From Pseudoalteromonas nigrifaciens (GTDB taxonomy: Bacteria; Pseudomonadota; Gammaproteobacteria; Enterobacterales; Alteromonadaceae): a DNA stretch of 64,000 nucleotides. Location: positions 1,116,001-1,180,000 of the forward strand of contig NZ_CP011036.1 of the NCBI RefSeq assembly GCF_002221505.1, written 5' to 3'. A program made the position numbers and the translations under genes. A model generated the notes under the pieces. The model saw only the letters and a program-made list of their open reading frames with translations. It did not search any database and had not been told where the DNA came from. Every line of letters begins with the position of its first letter. Within the stretch, counting starts at the first letter, position 1. Below are positions 40,147-49,886 of the stretch, piece by piece.

Positions 40147-41238
40147 TTATACGTTGAACAAGAAGTTCATTACATCGCCGTCTTTTACAATGTACTCTTT
40201 ACCTTCTTGGCGCATTTTACCTGCTTCTTTTGCGCCGCTCTCACCCTTAAAGGCAATAAAGTCGTCAAAAGCAATCGTTTGTGCGCGAATAAAGCCACGC
40301 TCAAAGTCGGTATGAATTTTACCTGCTGCTTGTGGCGCAGTTGCACCTACAGGAATAGTCCATGCGCGTACTTCTTTTACGCCTGCTGTAAAGTAGGTTT
40401 GTAATTGCAGTAATTCATAGCCACCACGAATAACAAGGTTAAGGCCTGGCTCTTCTAAACCAAGATCAGCCATAAACTCAAGCTTGTCTTCTTCATCTAG
40501 CTCAGAAAGCTCAGATTCAATAGCAGCACATACAGGAACAACAATCGCATCTTCTGCTGCGGCAATAGCGCGTACAACATCAAGGTATGGGTTGTTTTCA
40601 AAACCATCTTCAGCAACGTTAGCAATATACATTGTTGGTTTGATAGTTAAAAAGTTAATAGAGCTGATAGCTGCTTTTTCTTCTTTAGTTAACTCTAAAG
40701 AACGCAATGTTAAGCCTTCATCAAGGTGTACTTTTACTTTTTCAAGTACTGCATTTTGCTCTTTTGCGTCTTTATCGCCACCTTTAGCTTTTTTAGCATT
40801 ACGGAACGATGCTTTTTCAGCGCTGTCCATATCGGCAAGCACTAATTCAGTGTTTATAACGTCAATATCATCAGCAGGGTCAATAGTGCCAGCTACGTGA
40901 ATAATATTATCATCATTAAAACAGCGAACTACGTGGCCAATGGCGTCAGTTTCACGAATATTAGCTAAAAACTGGTTACCAAGACCTTCACCTTTAGATG
41001 CGCCTTTTACTAAACCGGCAATATCTACAAACTCCATACTTGTTGTAAGAATGCGCTGTGGGTTTACAATTTTAGCAAGTGCGTCTAGGCGAGGATCAGG
41101 CACTGGTACCACACCTGTATTAGGCTCAATGGTACAAAAAGGAAAGTTAGCGGCTTCAATACCCGCTTTTGTTAATGCATTAAAAAGTGTCGATTTACCC
41201 ACATTAGGCAAGCCAACAATGCCACATTTAAAACCCAT
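40147..41238 (-). CDS. ychF: Redox-regulated ATPase YchF
   Basis: A 363-residue Obg-family P-loop protein that prefers ATP. Walker [15 protein letters not shown], switch region [20 protein letters not shown] and a C-terminal TGS domain ([19 protein letters not shown]). The family binds ribosomes and modulates the response to oxidative stress. It follows pth by 52 bp, as in most gammaproteobacteria. Confidence 0.98.
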   Translation of the reverse strand: MGFKCGIVGLPNVGKSTLFNALTKAGIEAANFPFCTIEPNTGVVPVPDPRLDALAKIVNPQRILTTSMEFVDIAGLVKGASKGEGLGNQFLANIRETDAIGHVVRCFNDDNIIHVAGTIDPADDIDVINTELVLADMDSAEKASFRNAKKAKGGDKDAKEQNAVLEKVKVHLDEGLTLRSLELTKEEKAAISSINFLTIKPTMYIANVAEDGFENNPYLDVVRAIAAAEDAIVVPVCAAIESELSELDEEDKLEFMADLGLEEPGLNLVIRGGYELLQLQTYFTAGVKEVRAWTIPVGATAPQAAGKIHTDFERGFIRAQTIAFDDFIAFKGESGAKEAGKMRQEGKEYIVKDGDVMNFLFNV

Positions 41239-41290
41239 AGTAAGATACCTTGTTTAGATTCGTTTAAACGGCGAACTTGTACCCAAGTTA

Positions 41291-41875
41291 CTAGGGTTTA
41301 AACGAATGTAGTCTGTTTTGTGCTTTTAACACACCATCTTTTGCAAGTATTTCCATGCAGCGTACCGCTTCATCAATGGCAGCATCCATTTTTTCTTGGT
41401 CTGCTTTGGCCGCTTTTCCTAGCACCCAACCAGTTACCATTTCACGATGCCCCGGATGACCTACACCAATGCGCAAGCGCATAAAGTCTTTTTGATTTGC
41501 CATTTTTGCAATAATGTCTTTTAAGCCATTATGACCGCCGTGTCCGCCGCCTTTCTTTAATTTGGCAACGCCAGGTTCTAAGTCTAATTCATCGTGGGCA
41601 ACTAAAATGCTTTCCACAGGAATTTTGAAAAAATTAGCTAAACTACCGACCGCTTTACCACTTAAGTTCATATAAGTAGTGGGGATCAATAATTTGAATT
41701 CTTGATCTTGAATAATCACTTTACCTGTAAGGCCGTGATATTTAGGATCGTGTTTTAGAGTGCAGTTATAGCGTGCAGCGAGTTGCTCAATGAACCAAGC
41801 ACCTGCATTGTGGCGTGTGTTTGCGTATTCGGGGCCTGGATTAGCCAGGCCCACAAGCATTTGAATAGAATTCAA
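41291..41875 (-). CDS. pth: Peptidyl-tRNA hydrolase
   Basis: A 194-residue enzyme that releases peptides from prematurely dissociated peptidyl-tRNA. The catalytic His lies in [10 protein letters not shown], with the conserved MNLSGKAV and [10 protein letters not shown]. Start TTG at 41875 is preferred because AAGG lies 9 bases upstream; the next ATG at 41860 has no Shine-Dalgarno. 18 bp after rplY. Confidence 0.97.
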   Translation of the reverse strand: MNSIQMLVGLANPGPEYANTRHNAGAWFIEQLAARYNCTLKHDPKYHGLTGKVIIQDQEFKLLIPTTYMNLSGKAVGSLANFFKIPVESILVAHDELDLEPGVAKLKKGGGHGGHNGLKDIIAKMANQKDFMRLRIGVGHPGHREMVTGWVLGKAAKADQEKMDAAIDEAVRCMEILAKDGVLKAQNRLHSFKP

Positions 41876-41893
41876 GGTGTTAAGCCTTAAATA

Positions 41894-42508
41894 TTATTCT
41901 GCAGCGTCTTCAGCTTCATCTTCAGTTGGAGCTGATTTGTTAGCTTTAACAATTAGGATAGACTGATCGTGACCAGGACCTTTTGCTAAATCTATTGATG
42001 AAACGCCAGCTGGTAATGCAACATCAGAAATATGTAGAGAATCGCCTGCAACTAATTTTGAAACATCTACTGTTACGAAATCAGGGATTGCTTTAGGGAA
42101 ACAAGAAATTTCGATTTCAGTTAACTGACGAACAACAGTTGTACCAAGTTTTTCTACAACGTCTTCACCAACAAAGTGGATTGGAACAATAGTATGTAGC
42201 TTTTGGTTTGCATCGATACGTTGGAAATCAAGGTGTGTAACTTTAGGCTTGAAAGGGTGACGTTGAATATCTTTTAGGATAGTTTCAACAGACTCGCCGC
42301 CAATGTTAAGTGTAAGAATTTGCGTGTAAAAACCTTCGCTTTCTTGAGCTTTAATCACATCTTTATGATCTAAAGTGATTGAAGTAGCTTCTTTGTTTGC
42401 GCCGTAAACGATAGCAGGCACTTTGTCTTCGCGACGTAGGCGGCGGCTCGCACCAGTACCAGTTTGCTCGCGAAGTTCTGCGTTATATACATAAGTTTTG
42501 TTTGACAT
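41894..42508 (-). CDS. rplY: 50S ribosomal protein L25 (Ctc type)
   Basis: A 204-residue L25/Ctc protein: the N-terminal L25 domain (ELREQTGTGASRRLRREDKVPAIVYG) binds 5S rRNA; a C-terminal TL5/Ctc domain and an acidic tail follow, absent from the short E. coli L25. Start ATG at 42508; the longer frame starting at TTG 42520 would use the Shine-Dalgarno (TTGGAAAC) as codons. A leader hairpin lies just upstream. First gene of rplY-pth-ychF. Confidence 0.96.
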   Translation of the reverse strand: MSNKTYVYNAELREQTGTGASRRLRREDKVPAIVYGANKEATSITLDHKDVIKAQESEGFYTQILTLNIGGESVETILKDIQRHPFKPKVTHLDFQRIDANQKLHTIVPIHFVGEDVVEKLGTTVVRQLTEIEISCFPKAIPDFVTVDVSKLVAGDSLHISDVALPAGVSSIDLAKGPGHDQSILIVKANKSAPTEDEAEDAAE

Positions 42509-42532
42509 AATAGTTTCCAATAATTAAAAGTA

Positions 42533-42558
42533 TAGGGCCTTTGCGACCAAGGTCCCTA
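42533..42558 (-). promoter_or_regulatory. Leader hairpin upstream of rplY
   Basis: An imperfect stem TAGGGCCTT / AAGGTCCCTA (one bulged base) with a 7-base loop, 25-50 bases before the rplY start. L25 is known to repress its own translation in E. coli through its leader. Whether this hairpin does the same here is inference. Confidence 0.4.
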
Positions 42559-42614
42559 GCCAAAAGGCGCGCTATCATAACATCGCCCCCCAGCAAAATA
42601 TATAACAGTTACGA

Positions 42615-42641
42615 AAAAAGCGCCAAAAGGCGCTTTTTAAA
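42615..42641 (-). terminator. Intrinsic terminator of prs
   Basis: Perfect stem AAAAAGCGCC / GGCGCTTTTT with a 4-base loop between rplY and prs. On the minus strand it follows the prs stop by about 40 bp. Confidence 0.88.
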
Positions 42642-42678
42642 ATTAAAGTTACTTAGCTTCGCTAAAGTAGATCTTTAA

Positions 42679-43626
42679 TTAATGCTCAAACATTGCTGAG
42701 ATAGACTCTTCGTTACTAATACGACGAATAGTTTCTGCAAGCATGTCGGCAAGTGTAAGTACTTTAACAATATTTAGTGCTTTAAGCTCTGCAGACAGTG
42801 GAATAGAGTCAGTTACAATAACTTCGTCAATCACTGAATTGCGCAAGTTTTCAGCCGCTTTTCCCGAAAGAATAGGGTGAGTAGCATATGCAAATACGCG
42901 CTTAGCACCGTGTTCTTTAAGTGCTTCAGCTGCTTTACATAATGTACCGCCGGTATCAATCATATCATCAACGATAATACAATCACGACCTTCAACATCA
43001 CCAATAATATGCATCACTTGAGAAACGTTTGCCTGTGGGCGACGTTTATCAATAATAGCTAAATCGGTATCGTTTAGTAGTTTTGCAATAGCACGCGCAC
43101 GTACAACGCCACCAATATCTGGAGATACAACAACAACGTCGTCAAAATGACGTGCTTTCATATCTTCAAGTAAAACAGGGCTACCAAATACGTTATCTAC
43201 AGGTACATCAAAGAAGCCTTGGATTTGCTCAGCGTGTAAATCAACCGTAAGAACGCGGTCAACACCTACACTAGATAAGAAATCGGCAACGACTTTAGCG
43301 GTAATGGGTACACGGGCAGAACGTACACGACGATCTTGACGAGCATAACCAAAATAAGGAATAACGGCAGTAATACGACCGGCAGATGCACGACGTAGAG
43401 CATCAACCATAACGATAAGTTCCATAAGGTTATCGTTTGTAGGGGCACAGGTTGATTGTAAGATGAAAACATCCGATCCACGAACATTCTCATTAATTTG
43501 AACACTGATCTCACCGTCGCTAAAACGGCCAACAACAGCATCGCCTAATTCAATATATAAACGTTTTGCAACTTTTTGAGCTAACTCAGGTGTTGCGTTA
43601 CCAGCGAAGAGCTTCATGTCAGGCAC
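42679..43626 (-). CDS. prs: Ribose-phosphate pyrophosphokinase
   Basis: Makes PRPP from ribose 5-phosphate and ATP for purine, pyrimidine, His, Trp and NAD synthesis. The start is GTG at 43626 ([15 protein letters not shown], matching the E. coli N-terminus), giving exactly 315 residues; GAGGA lies 8-9 bases upstream. An in-frame start at 43668 would add a 14-residue tail absent in the family. Motifs: [10 protein letters not shown] (ATP loop), [11 protein letters not shown], and the PRPP site DDMIDTGGT. Confidence 0.97.
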   Translation of the reverse strand: MPDMKLFAGNATPELAQKVAKRLYIELGDAVVGRFSDGEISVQINENVRGSDVFILQSTCAPTNDNLMELIVMVDALRRASAGRITAVIPYFGYARQDRRVRSARVPITAKVVADFLSSVGVDRVLTVDLHAEQIQGFFDVPVDNVFGSPVLLEDMKARHFDDVVVVSPDIGGVVRARAIAKLLNDTDLAIIDKRRPQANVSQVMHIIGDVEGRDCIIVDDMIDTGGTLCKAAEALKEHGAKRVFAYATHPILSGKAAENLRNSVIDEVIVTDSIPLSAELKALNIVKVLTLADMLAETIRRISNEESISAMFEH

Positions 43627-43713
43627 GGTAGGGTTCCTCAGGCACTGAATTTTTGGACTAACAGGCAATAATTAAACCACTGCGTGTTAACTTATGACTA
43701 CTTGTACGTTACT

Positions 43714-44568
43714 TCAATCAAATATGGCGGCTAACTCCGTATGAGCGGGAGAAGTATTAACGCTTGATGCGATAAACCCCTGCCAAGTATGGGGGAGATT
43801 AGCAAGTACATCTTGTGCTTGAACTTGCGTAGCAAATTCTACAAAACAACATGAACCTGTTCCGGTCATCTTTGATGGAGCGTATTTTAGCAACCACTGC
43901 AGGGTTTTTTCAACCTCGGGACACAGCTTTTTCACTAAAGATTCGCAATCGTTAGTTAAAATATGCTGTTGCCAGTCTCCTGAAATTTTTGGCGTGTCGC
44001 GTTTTAGTTCAGGATGAGTAAATATTTTAGCAGTACTTACATGTTGATTAGGGAAGACCACACAATACCACTTTTGCTCAAGCATTACTTGTTCTAATTG
44101 CTCACCAATCCCATGCGCTATGGCGCTTTTACCATGTATGAATACGGGTACATCGGCACCTAGTTGTAAGCCTAAATGAGCTAATTCATCTAAACTGAGG
44201 GCTGTTTTCCACAACTTATTTAAGGCTAATAATGTGCTGGCAGCGTCTGATGATCCACCGCCAACACCGCCGCCCATTGGCAAACGTTTAATTAAATTTA
44301 TTTTCACGCCTTGCTTTGTTTTGCACTGTGTTTGCAATAATAAAGCCGCTTTATAGATAAGGTTGTCGGTTGTGGCTATGCCATTTGTGTCGCCGGTAAC
44401 AATAATTGCAGGTAAATCGCTTAACTCAAAACTAAGTTCGTCGCCATAATTTAAAAACGTAAACAGGGTTTCTAGTTCATGGTAACCGTCATCTCGGCGG
44501 CCATTAATATGTAAAAAAAGATTGAGCTTTGCCGGCGCAATAAGTGAAAATGAAGTGATATTATTCAT
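43714..44568 (-). CDS. ispE: 4-diphosphocytidyl-2-C-methyl-D-erythritol kinase
   Basis: A 284-residue GHMP kinase of the MEP isoprenoid pathway. ATP-binding motif LPMGGGVGGGSSDAA, N-terminal APAKLNLFLHINGRRDDGYHE. It lies 2 bp after lolB and before prs, the standard order. Confidence 0.97.
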   Translation of the reverse strand: MNNITSFSLIAPAKLNLFLHINGRRDDGYHELETLFTFLNYGDELSFELSDLPAIIVTGDTNGIATTDNLIYKAALLLQTQCKTKQGVKINLIKRLPMGGGVGGGSSDAASTLLALNKLWKTALSLDELAHLGLQLGADVPVFIHGKSAIAHGIGEQLEQVMLEQKWYCVVFPNQHVSTAKIFTHPELKRDTPKISGDWQQHILTNDCESLVKKLCPEVEKTLQWLLKYAPSKMTGTGSCCFVEFATQVQAQDVLANLPHTWQGFIASSVNTSPAHTELAAIFD

Positions 44569-44570
44569 GG

Positions 44571-45158
44571 TTAATTAAACTGCCAATCGTAGAGTTGAAT
44601 TTTAATTTTAATTTTTTGATGGGTTAAGGTCAGTCTGTTGGGTAGCCAGTAGCCGCTTTTTTGCACAAAGCTAGCGTACTCAATTTGCCATTTTTTACCT
44701 GTACTATCAAACCATAATACGCTTTTAGCGCGGCCTAATTGATCAACCTTTAAAGTTTGGTCATCAATGGTGCCTTTTAACCAACTGTCGGCGTTATTTA
44801 CCGGTAAAGCAAAACCGGTTAAACGTTTTAGTAATGCCGTTGCATTGGTGTCAAAATACTGCTCGCCATCATAGTTTAGTTCTGCCGTATTTGCAGTTTG
44901 TTTGAGTGACAATATACGTGTACCAATAAAAGTGGTGAGCACTAAATTATTGTTATTTTGGCTCTGTTGCCAGTTTAAGTTTGCAGATTGGCGCTCATCG
45001 GGGCTAATAAAAGCAAGTTTACCTTCTACTTGCCAAATACTTTGCTCAGCAAGATGTGTTTTCCAGTTTTCGTAAGTGGTTGTTTCTAATTTTCTTTTTT
45101 GAGCGCAGCCGGCTAAAAACAAGAAAAACATAGCTAAAATAAAATATTGTCGAATCAA
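44571..45158 (-). CDS. lolB: Outer membrane lipoprotein LolB
   Basis: Receives lipoproteins from LolA and inserts them into the outer membrane. Start choice: TTG at 45158 has a full AAGGAG 6 bases upstream and gives MIRQYFILAMFFLFLAGC, a compact signal peptide with lipobox FLAGC. An ATG at 45179 would add 7 charged residues and has a poorly spaced Shine-Dalgarno. The mature part has the LolB features WQVEGKLAFISPDERQSANLNW and LTGFALPVNNADSWLKG. Divergent from hemA. Confidence 0.93.
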   Translation of the reverse strand: MIRQYFILAMFFLFLAGCAQKRKLETTTYENWKTHLAEQSIWQVEGKLAFISPDERQSANLNWQQSQNNNNLVLTTFIGTRILSLKQTANTAELNYDGEQYFDTNATALLKRLTGFALPVNNADSWLKGTIDDQTLKVDQLGRAKSVLWFDSTGKKWQIEYASFVQKSGYWLPNRLTLTHQKIKIKIQLYDWQFN

Positions 45159-45241
45159 ATGTTGCTCCTTACTTTCCATATTCCTGAGATTTTTGATAAA
45201 ATTGCGGCCTTTAAAGTAGGGCTCATCAATATTTGGCAAAT

Positions 45242-46498
45242 ATGACCATAATCGCACTTGGTATTAATCACAAAACCGCTCCCGTAGAATTACGTGAAAA
45301 AGTGGCTTTTTCCCCTGAGCAAATTTCAGAGGCGCTACAGCAATTAAGTGGCCACGCCCATTTTAATGAGGCAGTGATTGTTTCCACCTGTAATCGAACT
45401 GAAGTGTATTGTAGCCTTGCACAGCAAAATTCCCAAACACTGTTGCAGTGGTTATCTAGTTTCCATGGTTTGGATGAACATGAACTGAGTAAAAACATTT
45501 ACTGCCATGAAGGTAGTGATGCTATAAATCACTTAATGCGCGTAGCCTGTGGCCTAGATTCACTCGTACTGGGCGAGCCGCAAATTTTGGGGCAAATAAA
45601 GCAAGCGTATAACAGTGCTAAAACTCATAATGCTGTGGGCGTGACGTTTGATAGATTATTTCAAAAAACGTTTTCAGTTGCTAAGCAAGTACGTACTGAA
45701 ACCAACATTGGTGCCAGTGCAGTGTCGGTTGCTTATGCGGCGGTTAATTTAGCTAAACATATTTATGGCAAGCTCGATAAAACCAATGTACTTCTCATTG
45801 GTGCCGGTGAAACAATTGAGCTAGTAGCCAAACATTTGTACCAAAATGAGCCGCAAAACATTACGGTTGCGAACAGAACCCTTGAGCGTGCACGTAGTTT
45901 AGCGGATCAAGTATCGGGTGATGTAATTGCACTTGCTCAGCTACCTGAGCGTTTACATAAAGCCGATATTGTTATTAGTTCTACCGCCAGCACACTGCCT
46001 ATTATTGGTAAGGGTGTGGTGGAGCAAGCACTTAAACAGCGTCGTTATAAGCCTATGTTGTTTATTGATATTGCGGTTCCTCGCGATATTGAAAGCCAAG
46101 TGGGTGAACTTGACGATGCTTATTTATATTCTGTTGATGACTTACAAACCATTGTTAGCGAGAATATGAGTGCCCGAGAAGAAGCCGCTGAGCAGGCTGA
46201 AGTTATTATTACCGAGCGCACTAAAGAGTTTTTAATGTGGATACGCTCACTCGATTCGGTGGATTTAATTCGCCACTATCGAAACGATGTACAAACAATA
46301 AAGTCCGAACTTGTAGAGCGAGCAGTGAGTCAGCTCAATACAGGTAAAGATGCCGAAAAAGTTATTTTAGAGCTGGCCAATAAGTTAACCAACCGCTTAA
46401 TGCACGCGCCTACCCGTGCTATTCAAGATGCAGCGAAAAAAGGTGAAGTGGCTCAGTTAAACCAATTGAAAAAAATGTTAGGTATTGATCAGGAATAG
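45242..46498 (+). CDS. hemA: Glutamyl-tRNA reductase
   Basis: First committed step of tetrapyrrole synthesis: reduces Glu-tRNA to glutamate-1-semialdehyde. ATG at 45242 gives 418 residues, the size of E. coli HemA. The nucleophile Cys is in STCNRTEVY; GEPQILGQIKQAY and the NADPH-binding LLIGAGE are present. It starts the run hemA-prfA-prmC-sirB2-sirB1-DUF819-kdsA. Confidence 0.98.
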   Translation: MTIIALGINHKTAPVELREKVAFSPEQISEALQQLSGHAHFNEAVIVSTCNRTEVYCSLAQQNSQTLLQWLSSFHGLDEHELSKNIYCHEGSDAINHLMRVACGLDSLVLGEPQILGQIKQAYNSAKTHNAVGVTFDRLFQKTFSVAKQVRTETNIGASAVSVAYAAVNLAKHIYGKLDKTNVLLIGAGETIELVAKHLYQNEPQNITVANRTLERARSLADQVSGDVIALAQLPERLHKADIVISSTASTLPIIGKGVVEQALKQRRYKPMLFIDIAVPRDIESQVGELDDAYLYSVDDLQTIVSENMSAREEAAEQAEVIITERTKEFLMWIRSLDSVDLIRHYRNDVQTIKSELVERAVSQLNTGKDAEKVILELANKLTNRLMHAPTRAIQDAAKKGEVAQLNQLKKMLGIDQE

Positions 46499-46504
46499 CA
46501 GTTA

Positions 46505-47590
46505 ATGAAAGAATCCGTTTATCATAAGTTAGAAATCTTAGTTGAGCGTTATGAAGAAGTACAAGCGCTACTAAGCGACCCATCGGTCATTCGTGATCAA
46601 AACCGCTTTCGTGCACTTTCTAAAGAATACTCAGATTTAGAAGAGGTAGTAAAAACGTTTTTAAGCTACCAACAAGCGCAACAAGATGTAATAAGCGCAG
46701 AAGAAATGCTGAAAGATTCAGACCCAGATATACGTGAAATGGCGCAAGAAGAATACAAAGAAGCTAAAGCACAAATACTGACCATAGAAGATGAAATTCA
46801 AGTATTAATGCTGCCAAAAGATCCTAAAGACAATAATAACGTGTATTTAGAAGTGCGAGCGGGCACTGGTGGCGACGAAGCGGCTATATTTGCCGGCGAC
46901 TTATTTAGAATGTACAGCCGTTATGCCGAAACTAAAAAATGGAAAGTAGATGTGGTGACCACCAACGAAGGTGAGCACGGCGGCTATAAAGAAATAATTG
47001 CTAATATTAGTGGTGAAGGCGTTTTTGGTCAGCTGAAATTTGAATCTGGCGTGCATCGTGTACAACGTGTACCAGAAACCGAATCGCAAGGTCGAGTTCA
47101 TACCTCTGCGTGTACGGTTGCGGTAATGGCTGAAGTACCAGAAGCTGAGGCAATTGAAATTAATTCGGCCGATCTTAAAGTTGATACGTTTCGTGCATCA
47201 GGCGCGGGTGGTCAGCACGTAAATAAAACCGATTCTGCTATTCGTATTACCCATATACCTACCGGTGTGGTTGTAGAGTGTCAGGATCAGCGCTCGCAAC
47301 ATAAAAACCGTGCTAAAGCTATGTCGGTACTTGCAGCGCGTTTGCAACAAGCTGAAGACGAAAAGCGCGATGCAGCAGAAGCCTCTGAGCGTCGTAACTT
47401 AGTAGGCAGTGGCGATCGCTCTGAGCGTATTCGTACTTATAACTATCCACAAGGTCGTATTACCGATCACCGTATTAACTTAACCCTATATCGCTTAAAC
47501 GAAGTGGTAGCCGGTGATTTAAGCTGTATTGTAGAGCCATTAATGCAAGAGCATCAGGCCGACTTACTAGCGGCCATGGGCGATGAGTAA
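46505..47590 (+). CDS. prfA: Peptide chain release factor 1
   Basis: A 361-residue class I release factor reading UAA and UAG. The GGQ motif is in [16 protein letters not shown] and the tripeptide anticodon region is in the middle domain ([14 protein letters not shown]). It follows hemA by 6 bp and precedes prmC, its methyltransferase. Confidence 0.98.
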
Positions 47591-47595
47591 TAATA

Positions 47596-48435
47596 GTGAC
47601 CCAAACCCTCGAACAAGCAATTGCTGCAGGCGCTAATTTATTAGCACCTAGCAGCGAAAGCGCTAAATTAGACGCGCAAGTTTTACTACTGCATATATTG
47701 CAAAAACCTCACAGTTATCTTTTTACTTGGCCAGAAAGCACGCTTAGTACAGAGCAACAGCAGCAATTTGATACATTTTGCCAAAGGCGTTTAAATGGCG
47801 AGCCAGTTGCACATATTACAGGGCAACGTGAATTTTGGAGTTTATCGCTAGAGGTTAATGCCACCACTTTAATACCGCGTCCAGATACCGAAACCTTAGT
47901 AGAGCAAGCGCTTGAAATGGCGGTGCCAAGTAATGCAAAGGTGCTCGATTTAGGCACAGGGACTGGCGCAATCGCGTTAGCACTGGGGAGCGAAATGCCC
48001 ACTTGGCAAATTACCGCAGTAGATAGAGTAGCTGATGCTGTTGCACTTGCTACACGTAACCAGCAGCGATTAGCCATTAATAATGTGCAAGTAAAGCAAA
48101 GTAATTGGTTTAGCGCGCTTAATGGCGAAAAGTTTCATTTAATTGTATCTAATCCGCCGTATATAGAAACAACCGATATACACCTCAAGCAAGGTGATGT
48201 GCGCTTTGAACCGCTCTCAGCACTTGTTGCAGATGATGATGGACTGGCTGATATAAAACAAATAATTACCCAATCACGTGACTATCTTCACGCTAAAGGT
48301 TATCTTTTGATCGAACATGGTTTTGAGCAAAGTGGTGCGGTTAGCCAATTTTTTGCACAAATGGGGTTTATAAATATTAAAACAGTGAAAGACTTAGGCA
48401 ATAACGATCGCGTTACACTTGCACAGTGCTCTTAA
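47596..48435 (+). CDS. prmC: Release factor glutamine methyltransferase
   Basis: A 279-residue SAM-dependent enzyme that methylates the Gln of GGQ in release factors. Motifs: VLDLGTGTGAIALAL (SAM) and VSNPPYIE (NPPY catalytic). Start codon GTG at 47596, 5 bp after prfA. Confidence 0.97.
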   Translation: MTQTLEQAIAAGANLLAPSSESAKLDAQVLLLHILQKPHSYLFTWPESTLSTEQQQQFDTFCQRRLNGEPVAHITGQREFWSLSLEVNATTLIPRPDTETLVEQALEMAVPSNAKVLDLGTGTGAIALALGSEMPTWQITAVDRVADAVALATRNQQRLAINNVQVKQSNWFSALNGEKFHLIVSNPPYIETTDIHLKQGDVRFEPLSALVADDDGLADIKQIITQSRDYLHAKGYLLIEHGFEQSGAVSQFFAQMGFINIKTVKDLGNNDRVTLAQCS

Positions 48436-48518
48436 ACTAAATTACAGCAGTGTAATATTTGCACTGCTTATTCGTTTTTAAAAATAAAAACATTTAACTA
48501 AACAGAAGTATTAAAACT

Positions 48519-48893
48519 ATGGATTATTTAGCAGTTAAACATTCACACATGGCTATTGCGATGTTGAGTGTAATTTTATTTTATGTACGCTCATTTTCAC
48601 GCATGGGTAGTGGTAAGTTGGCAAAAAATAAACTGGTGTTTATTGGCAGCCACGGCATAGACACTTTGTTACTTGTTTCAGCATTAATGCTAATGGGGAT
48701 CGCTAAAATTAATCCGTTTGAGCAATATTGGTTACTAGAAAAGATAGTGCTAGTGGTTATTTATATTGCCGTTGGTATTGTTAGCTCAAAACAAACAAAA
48801 ACAGCACCAAAAGTAGCATATACCATTTTTAACACTTTGGTTATTTTAGCTATCGGTTATTTAGCAACCGCTAAGTCGGCACTGCTTTTATAA
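48519..48893 (+). CDS. sirB2: SirB2 family membrane protein
   Basis: A 124-residue protein with about four membrane segments (AIAMLSVILFYVRSF; TLLLVSALMLMGI; IVLVVIYIAVGIV; TLVILAIGYLATAK). Size, topology and place between prmC and sirB1 match SirB2/YchQ. No biochemical function known. Confidence 0.9.
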   Translation: MDYLAVKHSHMAIAMLSVILFYVRSFSRMGSGKLAKNKLVFIGSHGIDTLLLVSALMLMGIAKINPFEQYWLLEKIVLVVIYIAVGIVSSKQTKTAPKVAYTIFNTLVILAIGYLATAKSALLL

Positions 48894-49041
48894 GTAATAA
48901 TTAGCCCAATTGAGCTTTGTATAATTGTGTACAAAGCTCAACTATTTCTAAACATAAGTTCACATTCAAGCCCCTCTACATTGGTATCTAGCTTAAAAAG
49001 TAGTAAACTACGCCTTCGTTTTCTAAAATGTTGTAGTATGA

Positions 49042-49872
49042 ATGACCACCCTCGGGTTTGATGAACACGATGATTCTTATTTTGATGAAGCTTATGATGA
49101 TTTTTTGCCACCGGCGATTTATCGTTGTATTCAAGCCGAATCTAAATGGGACCCTCAGATTGACTTAACGCCTAGCTATGAAATTTTAACTTCCTTTGAA
49201 CAGGAAATAGATGCTTTGTGTCTGCAAACATCTGACGAGCATGTGCGTTTAGATAAGCTATTAGATCGCTTTTATAGTGAATGGCTGTTTAGTGCTTCTA
49301 GCTTAAAAGTGCCAGAGTACAAATTAAATTGCATAAGCTATACATTAACTATGCGCAGTGGTTCACCAACAACACTTGCTATTTTACTCAGCCATTTTTT
49401 ACAACATGCCAAACTAGACGCTTGTGTAAGTATTACCCAAGGTGATATTGGTATACATGTAGCTATGAGTGATGAAGAAGGCTATACCATTGAGCCAAGC
49501 AGCGGCCAACAAAGCTGGTATATCATTCCTGAAAACGTTGATGAAGATAATGCCCAAGAGCAAGAGCCACTTGAGCTTATTTTTGACGACGAAGTATATA
49601 AATTATTTTTAGCCCAGCAAAAGTGGTCGTTTATTAGCGAAAATAAATTTGGTCATGCGTTAAACTGCGTCGAAATGCTGATGGATATAATTGGTGACGA
49701 CCCTTATGAGCGACGCGACAGAGGGTATTTACTCAATCAATTAGGTTGCCCTAAAATGGCACGTGACGATTTACAGTTTTTTGTAGATGAATGCCCAGAC
49801 GATCCTGCAATAGAGATTATTCAACACCAAATAGAAGAACTAGAAGACAATAATAATAAAACTCACCATTAA
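49042..49872 (+). CDS. sirB1: SirB1 family protein (transglutaminase-like, TPR)
   Basis: A 276-residue soluble protein: an N-terminal transglutaminase-like SirB1 domain (LDKLLDRFYSEWLFSASS; MRSGSPTTLAILLSHF, where the family's cysteine position is occupied by other residues) and C-terminal TPR-like helices (RRDRGYLLNQLGCPKMARDDL). The place matches YchA. The acidic N-terminus (DEHDDSYFDEAYDD) is unusual. Function unknown. Confidence 0.9.
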   Translation: MTTLGFDEHDDSYFDEAYDDFLPPAIYRCIQAESKWDPQIDLTPSYEILTSFEQEIDALCLQTSDEHVRLDKLLDRFYSEWLFSASSLKVPEYKLNCISYTLTMRSGSPTTLAILLSHFLQHAKLDACVSITQGDIGIHVAMSDEEGYTIEPSSGQQSWYIIPENVDEDNAQEQEPLELIFDDEVYKLFLAQQKWSFISENKFGHALNCVEMLMDIIGDDPYERRDRGYLLNQLGCPKMARDDLQFFVDECPDDPAIEIIQHQIEELEDNNNKTHH

Positions 49873-49886
49873 AAATAGGAATAACT

